Of a stretch of 64,000 nucleotides of DNA, positions 9,114 through 17,342 are shown piece after piece (positions within the stretch are counted from its first letter, which is position 1; every line of letters begins with the position of its first letter). Origin of the DNA: Niveibacterium sp. SC-1 (GTDB lineage Bacteria; Pseudomonadota; Gammaproteobacteria; Burkholderiales; Rhodocyclaceae); contig NZ_CP151275.1 in the NCBI RefSeq assembly GCF_038235435.1, positions 2,976,001 through 3,040,000 on the forward strand. Reading direction: 5' to 3'. A program made the translations under genes and the position numbers. The notes under the pieces were generated by a model that did no database searches, was not told where the DNA came from, and saw only the letters and a list, made by a program, of their open reading frames with translations.

Positions 9114-9142
9114 ATATGCGTCCGACCCCCCGCTTTTTCAAG
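9114..9142 (-). promoter_or_regulatory. Candidate heat-shock (sigma-32) promoter of htpG
   Basis: On the minus strand a perfect CTTGAAA minus-35 (9136-9142) is followed after 14 bases by ACGCATAT (9114-9121), which fits the CCCCATNT minus-10 at the conserved positions except two. Spacing lies within the sigma-32 range. The predicted start of transcription is about 9105, giving a 25-base leader to htpG. Confidence 0.7.
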
Positions 9143-9156
9143 CGCTGTCGCATCCG

Positions 9157-10959
9157 ATGAGCGATCCGGCCAAGGTGAGTGTCCCCCACGACGCCGACGC
9201 AGACCTTCCCCAGCACTCCCGCCCGCTCGGCTTGAAGCGTTTCGGGCTGGCGCTGCTGGTCGCTTATCTGGCCCTGGTCGGCGCCATTGCCATCGGCACC
9301 GTCACCCTGCTCGCCCGCGACCGCAAGCAAGAGCTCGACCGCAACAATGCCGAGCTCTTGAGCCTTGTCCGGGCCCTGGACGAACACGTCGCGCGCAGCT
9401 TCGAACAGGTGGACACCGTCCTGCAATCCATGGCTTCGCAGCTCGCCGACGGCGAGGATCCGCGGCATCGCGGCAAGCGCCCCGACGAGCTCGCCTACGA
9501 GTGGTTGCGGGGCACGCCCCCCGCCGCCCGCCTGCAGGTCTTCGGCACGGATGGGCGGCTGTTGGCCAGCACCGATTCCACCCGCATCGCCAGCCACGAC
9601 CGGGTACCGGCGACCGATGTCCTTTCACGGACCCGCATGGGAGAACTCCAGATCGGTCGCCCGACTCGTGACCGGACGGGCGGCCCATGGCTGATCACAC
9701 TCCAGCGGCCCTTTTACGGCGCCGACGGCAAACAGGCCGGCCGCGTCGTCGGTGCAGTTGCCGCAGACTACTTCCAGCGCTTCTACAGCGAAGTGCGGAT
9801 CACGCCGGATGACGCGATCACCGTCCTTAGCCGCGACGGACGTCTGCTGGTCCGAGTGCCCAGCATCGACACGCAGATGGGGAACGATTTCTCCCGCAAT
9901 CCGCTTTTCGCGGTCCCGGCGCCGCACGCCACGGAGACCCGCACCGGCCTCAGCCCGTTGGATGGACGTCGGCGCATCGTGGTCACCCGCGCCCTGCTCA
10001 ACTATCCGCTGGTGGTACAGGTGAGTCGGCCGGAGAGCACTGCGCTGCGAGGATTCCGCGCCAGTTCCGAGCGCATCGTCTGGGCCACCTGTGTGCTCGC
10101 GGCCCTGCTGGGCATCCTGGCCTGGCTCGCCTTCGAGGACGTCCGGCGCCGCGAATTCGCGCGCCGCACCCTGCATCGCCTGGCACGTAGCCTGGAGCTA
10201 CGGGTACGCCAACGGACCGCCGAACTGGAAACCTCCAACCAGGAGCTGATGGCCTTCAGCTACTCGGTCTCGCACGACCTGCGTGCGCCGCTGCGCGCGA
10301 TCAACGGTTTCTCCCATGCCCTGCGGGAGGACTACGCCGAGATCCTGGACGATACCGGGCGCGACTACCTCAACCGCATCAGCCGCGCCAGCATCCGCAT
10401 GGGCGTACTGATCGACGAACTACTCAAGCTCGCCAGCGTCGCGCGCCAGCCGCTCGGACTGAAGCAGATCGATCTCACGGCCATGGCGGAGGACATCAGT
10501 CGCGACCTGCGCGGCGCGCAATCCGAGCGCGAAGTTCATGTCAGCATCCAGCCCGGCATGACGGCCGATGGCGACGAAACACTGATTCGCGACGTCCTGG
10601 GCAATCTGCTCGACAACGCCTGGAAGTTCACCCGAGAGAAAGCGCAGGCACTAATCGAGGTCGGCATGCGGCCCAGCGGCGACTACCAGCTCTTCTGGGT
10701 GCGCGATAACGGCGTCGGCTTCGACATGAACTATGCGTCAAGGCTGTTCCAGCCCTTCCAGCAACTGCACGTCGGCCAAGGCTATTCCGGCGCCGGGATC
10801 GGGCTCGCGTCGGCGCGGCGCATCATCGAACGCCACGGCGGCAAGATCTGGGCGGAGTCCGGGGTCGGCGCTGGCACAACCATGTTCTTCACACTGCCGC
10901 CAGCGGCCGCGGTGATCCGCAAGCGTCGTGAGGCCGGCGCCGAAGACTCACAGCATTGA
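9157..10959 (+). CDS. Membrane-bound sensor histidine kinase
   Basis: A 600-residue protein: TM1 about 30-52, a large periplasmic sensor (about 55-305) of the PDC/dCache type as found in double-Cache kinases, TM2 about 306-326, a short coiled segment, then HisKA with the phosphoacceptor His373 ([19 protein letters not shown]) and a HATPase_c domain with the N-box [14 protein letters not shown] and [18 protein letters not shown]. The phytochrome-like HisKA type often has a separate response regulator; none is adjacent, so it is an orphan kinase. The ribosome binding site is poor. It is divergent from htpG with only 75 bases between start codons. Signal unknown. Confidence 0.92.
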   Translation: MSDPAKVSVPHDADADLPQHSRPLGLKRFGLALLVAYLALVGAIAIGTVTLLARDRKQELDRNNAELLSLVRALDEHVARSFEQVDTVLQSMASQLADGEDPRHRGKRPDELAYEWLRGTPPAARLQVFGTDGRLLASTDSTRIASHDRVPATDVLSRTRMGELQIGRPTRDRTGGPWLITLQRPFYGADGKQAGRVVGAVAADYFQRFYSEVRITPDDAITVLSRDGRLLVRVPSIDTQMGNDFSRNPLFAVPAPHATETRTGLSPLDGRRRIVVTRALLNYPLVVQVSRPESTALRGFRASSERIVWATCVLAALLGILAWLAFEDVRRREFARRTLHRLARSLELRVRQRTAELETSNQELMAFSYSVSHDLRAPLRAINGFSHALREDYAEILDDTGRDYLNRISRASIRMGVLIDELLKLASVARQPLGLKQIDLTAMAEDISRDLRGAQSEREVHVSIQPGMTADGDETLIRDVLGNLLDNAWKFTREKAQALIEVGMRPSGDYQLFWVRDNGVGFDMNYASRLFQPFQQLHVGQGYSGAGIGLASARRIIERHGGKIWAESGVGAGTTMFFTLPPAAAVIRKRREAGAEDSQH

Positions 10960-11005
10960 GTTAGTTCCCGCGGGGCGCACGGCCGGCCGGGATTACTGCC
11001 GGCGC

Positions 11006-11040
11006 TCAGGCCGGGGGTTCAGGCCGGGGGTTCAGGCCGG
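11006..11040. repeat. 13-bp tandem repeat
   Basis: Nearly three perfect copies of a 13-base unit beginning TCAGGCCGGGGG lie in the gap between the histidine kinase and greB, both of which end here (convergent). It may be a slippage-derived expansion of a terminator-like GC stretch. Confidence 0.75.
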
Positions 11041-11064
11041 CGACTCGTGCCAGGATTGGCCCAC

Positions 11065-11619
11065 TCAATCCTCGTAGTGAATTTCGAGGACTTCGACTTC
11101 GCGCCAGCCAGCCGGACTCATGAAGCGCACGCTCTCGCCTTCCCGGGCCTTGAGCAGCGCACGGGCAATAGGCGCGATCCAGGAGACGCGGCCCGCAGAG
11201 GCGTTGGCCTCGTCGACGCCCACGATCTGGAAGCGCTGCTCCTCGCCACTCTCGACGTCGGCAATCAGGACCCGCGCACCGAAGAACACCCGATCGGTCT
11301 GCTCCTGCTGCCCAGGATCGACGACCGTCGCGCTTTCAAGGCGCTTGATAAGGAAACGGATGCGCCTGTCGATCTCGCGCAGACGCTTCTTGCCATAGAT
11401 GTAGTCACCGTTCTCCGAACGGTCACCATTGGAGGCGGCCCAGGACACGATCTGGACCACACTGGGGCGCTCGGTGCGCACCAGCGCATCGAGTTCTTCG
11501 CGCAGGGCGTTGGCCCCGCGACGGGTCATGTAGTTCGGGGAGCCCGCAGGCAACGCTGGCGCACCGCCGGCGGGTTCCTCGTCGTCTTGCTCTGATTCCT
11601 TGACGAAAGCCTTATTCAT
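11065..11619 (-). CDS. greB: Transcription elongation factor GreB
   Basis: A 184-residue protein. The acidic N-terminal extension of about 28 residues is typical of betaproteobacterial GreB. The coiled-coil domain contains the acidic tip (SNGDRSENGDYIYGKKRLREIDRRIRFL), with the two carboxylates that reach the RNA polymerase active site and stimulate cleavage of backtracked RNA. The C-terminal FKBP-like domain (about 110-184) ends in VLEIHYED. It follows the DUF3567 gene after 44 bases on the same strand; the gap holds a perfect 14-bp palindrome (11649-11662). Confidence 0.95.
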   Translation of the reverse strand: MNKAFVKESEQDDEEPAGGAPALPAGSPNYMTRRGANALREELDALVRTERPSVVQIVSWAASNGDRSENGDYIYGKKRLREIDRRIRFLIKRLESATVVDPGQQEQTDRVFFGARVLIADVESGEEQRFQIVGVDEANASAGRVSWIAPIARALLKAREGESVRFMSPAGWREVEVLEIHYED

Positions 11620-11663
11620 GCCGCGCTCCAGAGGGAGGCGGATTGTAACAAGCGGCCGCTTGC

Positions 11664-11897
11664 TCAGTGATAGACGGCCGGGTGCAGCATCAGGGCATCG
11701 AAGTGCTCGATCATGTCGCCGAGCTCTTCGGTTTCGTCGTCACCGCTGTCGATGACGTCCTGCAGTTCGCGCGTGAAGCGTTCCGCCGTTTCGTCACGCA
11801 TGAACACGCCGCGTCCGCTTCGCTTGTCGATGACTTCAATACCAAGCGAGGGATACGAGACCACGTACAACATGGGATTGTTGAACATCACTTTCAT
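11664..11897 (-). CDS. DUF3567 family protein
   Basis: A 77-residue acidic protein of a family found almost only in betaproteobacteria. Features: MLYVVSYPSLGIEVIDKRSGRGVFMRDETAERF, then an acidic C-terminal half. ATG at 11897 is preceded by AGGAGGCGAATC, an excellent ribosome binding site, so the upstream extension of the frame is not used. Function unknown; greB lies downstream on the same strand and may be co-transcribed. Confidence 0.85.
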   Translation of the reverse strand: MKVMFNNPMLYVVSYPSLGIEVIDKRSGRGVFMRDETAERFTRELQDVIDSGDDETEELGDMIEHFDALMLHPAVYH

Positions 11898-12151
11898 GAT
11901 TCGCCTCCTGTCGGGTCTCTGATGCACAGCAGCATTACCTAGATGGAGCGAACGAGCCGGATATTCAAGCCCAGTCGGTTGTCAATGAAACATACGCCGT
12001 CTAGCATGCTTGTAGGGACAACAACGGCACGCTCTGGTTCTCGCCTGAGGGTGCGAAGCGCGGCAAAACCCGTTTTTGACTGCATTTGACATTCGCGCCG
12101 CCTGCGACTGGAAAATGTGTCCGCTGACCCGATCACAAAGGATGCGCGCAC

Positions 12152-12364
12152 ATGAACGACACCTTTGAAAGCGTCACCAGCTTGCGGACGCGGCTGGATG
12201 TGCTTGTTGCCGAACATCAGGACATCGATGAGGCCATCTCGCGCCTCGACGACCACCCCTCCGCCGATGAACTCCTCGTTCGTCGCCTCAAGAAGCGCAA
12301 GCTCTTCGTCAAGGATCGCATCTCCCTGATCGAACGGATGATGTCTCCTGACGTCCTTGCCTGA
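12152..12364 (+). CDS. DUF465/YdcH family small coiled-coil protein
   Basis: A 70-residue, highly charged helical protein. The order LDVLVAEHQDIDEAISRLD then DELLVRRLKKRKLFVKDRISLIERMM follows the YdcH/DUF465 pattern (HxxLDxxI ... LKKxKLxLKDxI). Function unknown; such proteins are short coiled coils. ATG at 12152 fits the family start. A terminator follows, so it is monocistronic. Confidence 0.88.
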   Translation: MNDTFESVTSLRTRLDVLVAEHQDIDEAISRLDDHPSADELLVRRLKKRKLFVKDRISLIERMMSPDVLA

Positions 12365-12417
12365 GCGGCATTCCGGGGCGTCAAGCGCCCGGGCAACACC
12401 GCCCCACTGTCACGCCG

Positions 12418-12442
12418 GCGCCCGCAAGGGCGCTTTTCTTTT
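12418..12442 (+). terminator. Intrinsic terminator after the DUF465 gene
   Basis: Stem GCGCCC/GGGCGC with loop GCAA followed by TTTTCTTTT. Confidence 0.85.
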
Positions 12443-12554
12443 GCCTTCGCGCAACGCGTAGCCAGTTCGACTGTGATCGACGTATGCTCACAAGGTCCAT
12501 GGCGGTGGCTGCCCCGCAAGCCCCGCCCGATCGACATAAAAAAACGGGGGAGAC

Positions 12555-13364
12555 ATGCCAGAGCTCGACGAGCGACCCAGCAACGAGATCCGCGTCGAAG
12601 AAACGCGCAACGTGCTGCCGCCGATCAATCGCGTACCGGCCCACAGCGCCATCGTCTGGTTGGCGCGCGGGACCCGCGATATGCGGGCGGCGCCGCTCGC
12701 GAGCCTCTTCTATGGCTTCTGCTTCGGCGCCATGGGCATCACCGTCAGCATGGTGTTCGAGCATGCCTACCAGTACACCTCGGCGCTGACCTCGGGTTTC
12801 CTGTTGCTGGGTCCCTTCCTCGCGATGGGCCTCTATGAGTTGTCGCGCCAGCACGAGCGCGGAGAGCCGATGAGCCTGGGCCGTTCGCTTGTCGTCTGGC
12901 GCCGCAACGCCGCCAACATCGGTATCTTCGCCCTGGTCCTCATCGTCATATTCCTCGTGTGGGCGCGCGCCTCGCTGATCATGTTCGCGCTGTTCTACAC
13001 CAACGAAATGCCCAATCTCTCGGGCTTTCTTTCGCAGGTCATGAGCCTGGAGAACCTGGACTTTCTGGCCGTGTATTCCGCGGTCGGCGCGTTCTTCGCG
13101 GTGCTTGTCTTCGCGCTCAGCGCGGTGTCCATCCCGATGATGCTCGACCGCGGCCAGGACGCGATCACGGCGATGCTCACGAGCTTCGCGGCGGTGACCC
13201 GCAATCTGCTGCCGCTGCTGATATGGGGCATCCTGATCGCCGCGCTTGCCACGCTGGGTTTTCTCACCTTCCACATCGGCCTCGTGTTTTTCATGCCCCT
13301 GATCGGGCATGGAACCTGGCATGCCTATCGCGCGGTCGTTGGACCCACAACGCCGGCCGCATGA
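12555..13364 (+). CDS. DUF2189 family integral membrane protein
   Basis: A 269-residue membrane protein with about six membrane segments and a soluble N-terminal 40 residues. The pattern VPAHSAIVWLARGTRDMRAAPLASLFYG near the start and PLIGHGTWHAYRAVV at the end matches DUF2189, whose members are often near cytochrome oxidase genes. No function is established. The start is taken at ATG 12555 after the purine-rich AAAACGGGGGAGAC. It appears monocistronic. Confidence 0.85.
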   Translation: MPELDERPSNEIRVEETRNVLPPINRVPAHSAIVWLARGTRDMRAAPLASLFYGFCFGAMGITVSMVFEHAYQYTSALTSGFLLLGPFLAMGLYELSRQHERGEPMSLGRSLVVWRRNAANIGIFALVLIVIFLVWARASLIMFALFYTNEMPNLSGFLSQVMSLENLDFLAVYSAVGAFFAVLVFALSAVSIPMMLDRGQDAITAMLTSFAAVTRNLLPLLIWGILIAALATLGFLTFHIGLVFFMPLIGHGTWHAYRAVVGPTTPAA

Positions 13365-13536
13365 GCCACGCCGAGCCGCAGACCGGATTTTTCCGGACGG
13401 CACGCGCTGCCGCCCGAGGCCGGAAAATGCAAGGGACTGGATCGCAAGCCATACACTTTGCATAATCCGCGCTTGGCCTTCTGTGCCGGCAGTCTCTGCC
13501 TCGAAGGGTTTCGCCTGTTTTAGTAGCTGACTCACC

Positions 13537-15159
13537 ATGTCCACCATGACGCTTGGCCGATTGCTTCAGAGAATTCCCGCCTTTCCTTCGGCCCGTCGTG
13601 GTCGTCGCCGCGAGCTGGGAGGACCGGAGGTCACCGCGCAGGTAGCCGCCTTCCTCGCGGAACTGGGGGCCGATCGCCCGCTGAGCTGCTGCGAAATGCT
13701 CGCCGCGCGCCTGCCTGCGCTGATGTCCCAACTGCCTTCTGCGCACGCCCGTTTCGATGCGCTCGAACAGATCTGCGAGCAGGCAGCTGAAGCGCTCGCG
13801 CGCCTGGAGAACGTCCCTGAAGGGCGCGGGGCCATGTCTGGCAGCCAGCTCGAAGCCGTGGCGACGGCGGATCGCGCTTTGGCGCGGCTCTTTTCCGCCT
13901 ATGTTTCGGTGGTGGACGACGCCACTGCAGTGCGCGCGCGCCGCCCCGTCGGCGTGTCGCGCCAGACCAAGCTGGCGGCCCTGCGCGCCAGCCAGTTTGC
14001 TTACCGGCGCGCCCTGCTCGCCTGCCGCAGCTACACCGACTTCGGCCCCGAGCACTGGCGTCCCATGGTCGAACTCTATCGACTGGCCGAACGACGGGAT
14101 TTCCACGACGGAGCCCTCACTGCCGACAGCGGCGAGAGCATCGCGCGGCACCTGGGCCGCATCCTGCTGCTCGCGCTGGCCGACTCCCAGGGCATGACGC
14201 GCAAGGCGCTGGAGGCCACGCGCTTCTACGTGGAACGCTACGGGCACCTCGCCCGCATCTGCGACCCCAAGCAGTGGAAGGAGTCGCGCGAAGGCTGGTT
14301 CGTCGCCTGGCCGGCCAACGCGGGTGTGCGCCCCTTGCTGCACAAGGAAGACCTCAATCGCCTGCGCGAGCCGGACATGCTCCTGCTCGACGCACACCCC
14401 CTGTTGCTGAAGCTGGACAGCCATCGCGAAGGACTGGCGGCCGGCACCTCGCCCACACGCCTGGGCCTGCCGCTCAATGCGCGCGACCAGGACTACATCG
14501 ATCTACTGGCACGCCTGCGCACCCACTGGAGCGCGCCGCAGTTGCGTCGCCAGGTCCGCCGTCGTGCCCTGCCGCGGGTGGAGCTGGTCACCGGCTTCGA
14601 ACAGATCCGGCAGTTCATGAAGTACCTGGCCGTGCTGCGCAACCGGCCGGACGCGCAAGACCTGCCGCCTTTTCCCTGCAGCGAGTGGGAGGTGCTGGAC
14701 CGCAGTGCCGAAGGACTCGGCCTGCAGCACATCGCCGAGGAACCCGTCGCAATCGAGGTTGGCGAGATCGTCGCGATCCAGCAGATCGAGATGGCCGAAG
14801 TCCAGCTCGCGATCGCTCGGCGCACCCGCTATCGCAACAACCATGAGACCGATCTGGGCCTGGAGTTGCTGTGCGGCCCGGGTATCGCCGCTCGCTTCCG
14901 GCCGCCCGGAAAGATGACCGAAAAAGGGAAGACAGAACCCGAACCGGTCCCCATCCTCTTCCTGCCCTCGGTGCCGCGCCTGGGCGACGCGCCCGGACTG
15001 CTGGCGCCCCGCGGCATGGTCGAAGCCGGCACCCCGATCGCGCTTCCCCACCGGCGCGGCGTCACCCGCTTCACTGCGGTGGAATGCGTGGAACGCTTCG
15101 CGTCTTGCGAACTGATCCGTCTGCAGCAGGCCCAGACGCCCGAGCCCGCCACTTTCTGA
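13537..15159 (+). CDS. Uncharacterised 540-residue protein, possible divergent PilZ-like C-terminus
   Basis: Not recognised by name. No signal peptide or membrane segment is visible. The N-terminal 350 residues are alpha-helical looking and Arg/Leu-rich. Around residues 382-397 the sequence SEWEVLDRSAEGLGL resembles the D/NxSxxG core of a PilZ domain, and the C-terminal 150 residues read as beta-rich, but no RxxxR motif precedes it, so c-di-GMP binding is doubtful. The N-terminus has an RRGRRRE cluster. It stands alone between DUF2189 and a CDF transporter. I infer a cytoplasmic, possibly signalling-related protein. Confidence 0.6.
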   Translation: MSTMTLGRLLQRIPAFPSARRGRRRELGGPEVTAQVAAFLAELGADRPLSCCEMLAARLPALMSQLPSAHARFDALEQICEQAAEALARLENVPEGRGAMSGSQLEAVATADRALARLFSAYVSVVDDATAVRARRPVGVSRQTKLAALRASQFAYRRALLACRSYTDFGPEHWRPMVELYRLAERRDFHDGALTADSGESIARHLGRILLLALADSQGMTRKALEATRFYVERYGHLARICDPKQWKESREGWFVAWPANAGVRPLLHKEDLNRLREPDMLLLDAHPLLLKLDSHREGLAAGTSPTRLGLPLNARDQDYIDLLARLRTHWSAPQLRRQVRRRALPRVELVTGFEQIRQFMKYLAVLRNRPDAQDLPPFPCSEWEVLDRSAEGLGLQHIAEEPVAIEVGEIVAIQQIEMAEVQLAIARRTRYRNNHETDLGLELLCGPGIAARFRPPGKMTEKGKTEPEPVPILFLPSVPRLGDAPGLLAPRGMVEAGTPIALPHRRGVTRFTAVECVERFASCELIRLQQAQTPEPATF

Positions 15160-15278
15160 CCGCCTACGGGGACCACGCCCCGCGGCGCTCGCGCCATCAA
15201 GGCGCGAGGGGAATCGGAGCGCCCTTCGTTTCCCTGAGATCCGTGCGGGTGGCTGCCCGCAGCGGCGGACCGGGGTAA

Positions 15279-15298
15279 GATCGAAGCCGGTTTCGATC
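15279..15298. promoter_or_regulatory. Inverted repeat upstream of the His-rich CDF gene, possible operator
   Basis: A perfect 7-bp inverted repeat GATCGAA/TTCGATC with a 6-base spacer, 10 bases before the ATG. The position would suit a repressor or metal-sensor site; no regulator gene is adjacent. Confidence 0.3.
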
Positions 15299-15308
15299 GC
15301 ACACGAAC

Positions 15309-16364
15309 ATGCCTCCGCACACGCATTCCGCCGGTCACGCGCATGACCATGACCATGACCATGACCAGCAGCATGATCACGGCCACGGTGCGGCGAACGC
15401 ACACGCGCACCCCCAGCGCGCCCATGCGGACCACGACCACCATCACCATCACGGCCTGCACGCCCACGGCCATGGATCCAGCACTCGCACCCTGCTGCTC
15501 GCGCTTTGCCTGACCCTGGGCTTCGCCCTGGTTGAAAGCCTGGGCGGCTGGCTCACCGGTTCCCTTTCGCTATTGGGCGACGCGGGCCACATGCTCTCCG
15601 ACAGCCTCGCCCTTGGCCTCGCGGCCGCGGCGGCGCGGCTCGCCCAACGCCCGCCCTCCAGCCGCCACAGCTACGGCCTGGGTCGGGTGGAAACCCTCGC
15701 GGCGCTCGGGAACGCCGTACTCATGCTGGTCATCGTGATATGGATCGGCTGGGAGGCGGCGCAGCGCCTACGCAATCCGCTACCTATCAAGGCGGATTCC
15801 GCCGCGGTGATCGCGCTCATCGGCTTCTTTGTGAATGTGGCCGCCGCGTGGCTGCTCTCACGCGGCGAGAAGAACCTCAATGTGCGGGCTGCCTTGCTCC
15901 ATGTCATCGGCGATCTGCTGGGGTCGGTCGCCGCGCTGGTCGCCTTGCTGATCGTGCATTTCACCGGCTGGAATGCGGCCGACCCGCTGCTCTCGCTCCT
16001 GATCGGCGGCATCATCCTTTCCTCGACCATCGGCCTGCTCAAGGAGAGCGTGCGCCAGCTCCTGGATGCGGTGCCGGACGGCCTGTCGCTGCCGGAGATC
16101 GGCCGCCGCATCGCTGCGCTGGAGGGCGTGGGCTCGGTGCATGACCTGCATGTGTGGGCTATCGCCCCGGGCCGCGCGGCGCTTTCCGCACACCTGGTGC
16201 TCACGGATGCGGCGCGCTGGCCGACGATCCTGGTTGCCGCGCGCCATCTCATCCAGACCGAATACGACATCCAGCACACCACGCTGCAGCCGGAGCTGCC
16301 GGGCGAACAACGGGTACCGCTGGAACGCATCACCCATCGACATTTCTCCCGGACCATTCCTTGA
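15309..16364 (+). CDS. CzcD/ZitB-like cation diffusion facilitator with His-rich N-terminus
   Basis: A 351-residue inner-membrane Zn/Co/Cd exporter. Residues 1-56 carry 22 histidines alternating with Asp, Gly and Ala, a cytosolic metal-buffering tail. Six membrane segments follow, with the HxxxD metal site in segment 2 (H94-x3-D98, GDAGHMLSDS) and again in segment 5 (LLHVIGDLLGS), the zinc-type configuration. A C-terminal cytosolic domain (VGSVHDLHVWAIAPG) completes the fold. ATG 15309 opens the His tail. The HDOD gene follows after 14 bases but is probably unrelated in function. Confidence 0.93.
   Translation: MPPHTHSAGHAHDHDHDHDQQHDHGHGAANAHAHPQRAHADHDHHHHHGLHAHGHGSSTRTLLLALCLTLGFALVESLGGWLTGSLSLLGDAGHMLSDSLALGLAAAAARLAQRPPSSRHSYGLGRVETLAALGNAVLMLVIVIWIGWEAAQRLRNPLPIKADSAAVIALIGFFVNVAAAWLLSRGEKNLNVRAALLHVIGDLLGSVAALVALLIVHFTGWNAADPLLSLLIGGIILSSTIGLLKESVRQLLDAVPDGLSLPEIGRRIAALEGVGSVHDLHVWAIAPGRAALSAHLVLTDAARWPTILVAARHLIQTEYDIQHTTLQPELPGEQRVPLERITHRHFSRTIP
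15342..15365. repeat. Four tandem CATGAC hexamers inside the His tail
   Basis: Four perfect copies of CATGAC encode alternating His-Asp. The array keeps the reading frame when it changes by whole units, so it could vary the length of the metal-binding tail. Confidence 0.8.
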
Positions 16365-16378
16365 TTACGGAGATTCGC

Positions 16379-17218
16379 ATGCATCTCGCCCAGGAACTCG
16401 TGGCGCACGTCGAACGACTCGCCACGCTGCCCGACGTGTATCTGAAGATCCGCGCCGCTCTGGACGACCCGGACGTTTCCATTCCCGAAGTCGCGGACGT
16501 GATCGCGGCCGATCCCTCGCTCACGGCAGCACTTCTGCGCCTGGCCAACAGCGCCTTCTACGGCTACGCCCGCAAGATCGAGAGCATCAGCCGTGCGGTA
16601 AGCCTGATCGGGCTCGAACAGGTCCACGACCTGGTGCTGGCCACCTCGGTGACCTCGCTCTTCGCCGGCATCCGTCCGCAGCGGATGGACATGGCCCGCT
16701 TCTGGCGCGATTCCGTGCGGCGCGGCCTGCTCGCACGTGAAGTGGCGCGCGGCCAGCGTGAGCTGAATCCGGAACGGATGTTCGTCGCCGGCCTGCTGGC
16801 CGACGCGGGCCACTTGGTGATGTACGTGGCGGTGCCGGACCTCATGTCGCAGATCCTCGACACCCCGCTGGACGATTACGACAGCCTGCCCGAGCTGGAG
16901 CGGCGCATCATCGGTTGCGACTTCGCTGAGGTCGGCGCCGCCCTGGCTTCGAGCTGGCATCTGCCGCTGAGCTTCGGTGTCTTGATCGGCTCGCAACTCA
17001 AGCCCGAATGCGCGGGCGAGTACGCCCCGGCGGCAGCCCTGCTGAACATTGTCAGCGCAGTGGCCGCCACGGCCGGCGGTGGCAAGGAGTCGGACTACGA
17101 ACTCAGCGCGGAGGCGGAACACCTGGCCGGAATCGAAGTCAGTGCCGTAGAGGAGGCGCTCGCAGGCGTCGAGGCACAGCTGGAGATGATGCTCGCCATC
17201 TTCGGCGCCCAAGCCTGA
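16379..17218 (+). CDS. HDOD domain protein
   Basis: A 279-residue protein in which the HDOD domain (about 10-205) is almost the whole protein. Family marks are [42 protein letters not shown] and [26 protein letters not shown] proteins are metal-free relatives of HD phosphohydrolases that act as scaffolds in signalling (for example GsmR/GsmB-type regulators of motility). ATG 16379 lies 14 bases after the CDF stop; the upstream open frame is a shadow. Partner unknown. A terminator follows. Confidence 0.88.
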   Translation: MHLAQELVAHVERLATLPDVYLKIRAALDDPDVSIPEVADVIAADPSLTAALLRLANSAFYGYARKIESISRAVSLIGLEQVHDLVLATSVTSLFAGIRPQRMDMARFWRDSVRRGLLAREVARGQRELNPERMFVAGLLADAGHLVMYVAVPDLMSQILDTPLDDYDSLPELERRIIGCDFAEVGAALASSWHLPLSFGVLIGSQLKPECAGEYAPAAALLNIVSAVAATAGGGKESDYELSAEAEHLAGIEVSAVEEALAGVEAQLEMMLAIFGAQA

Positions 17219-17269
17219 AATCCGTCGGCAGGAGAACCCGCTTCGCGCAGCAATTGATATCGCTCAAGC

Positions 17270-17293
17270 CGCCCCGACACGTCGGGGCGTTTT
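17270..17293 (+). terminator. Intrinsic terminator after the HDOD gene
   Basis: An 8-bp perfect stem CGCCCCGA/TCGGGGCG with loop CACG followed by TTTT. It separates the CDF-HDOD unit from nrdJ. Confidence 0.85.
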
Positions 17294-17342
17294 CATTGTC
17301 TGCCCGCTAAGCTCGTCGGCTTGGCCACGCAGGGAGGATGGG

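Noticed and set aside
11649..11662. 14-bp palindrome CAAGCGGCCGCTTG as a terminator between DUF3567 and greB
   Set aside because: It has no loop and no following T-run on either strand, so it is only a perfect palindrome that contains a rare-cutter site.
15188..15208. 8-bp stem-loop after the 540-residue gene as an intrinsic terminator
   Set aside because: Stem CTCGCGCC/GGCGCGAG is good but no T-run follows in either direction; not counted as an intrinsic terminator.
17294..17342. Cobalamin riboswitch before nrdJ
   Set aside because: The leader between the terminator and the start is about 50 bases, too short for a B12 aptamer, and no B12-box is visible.
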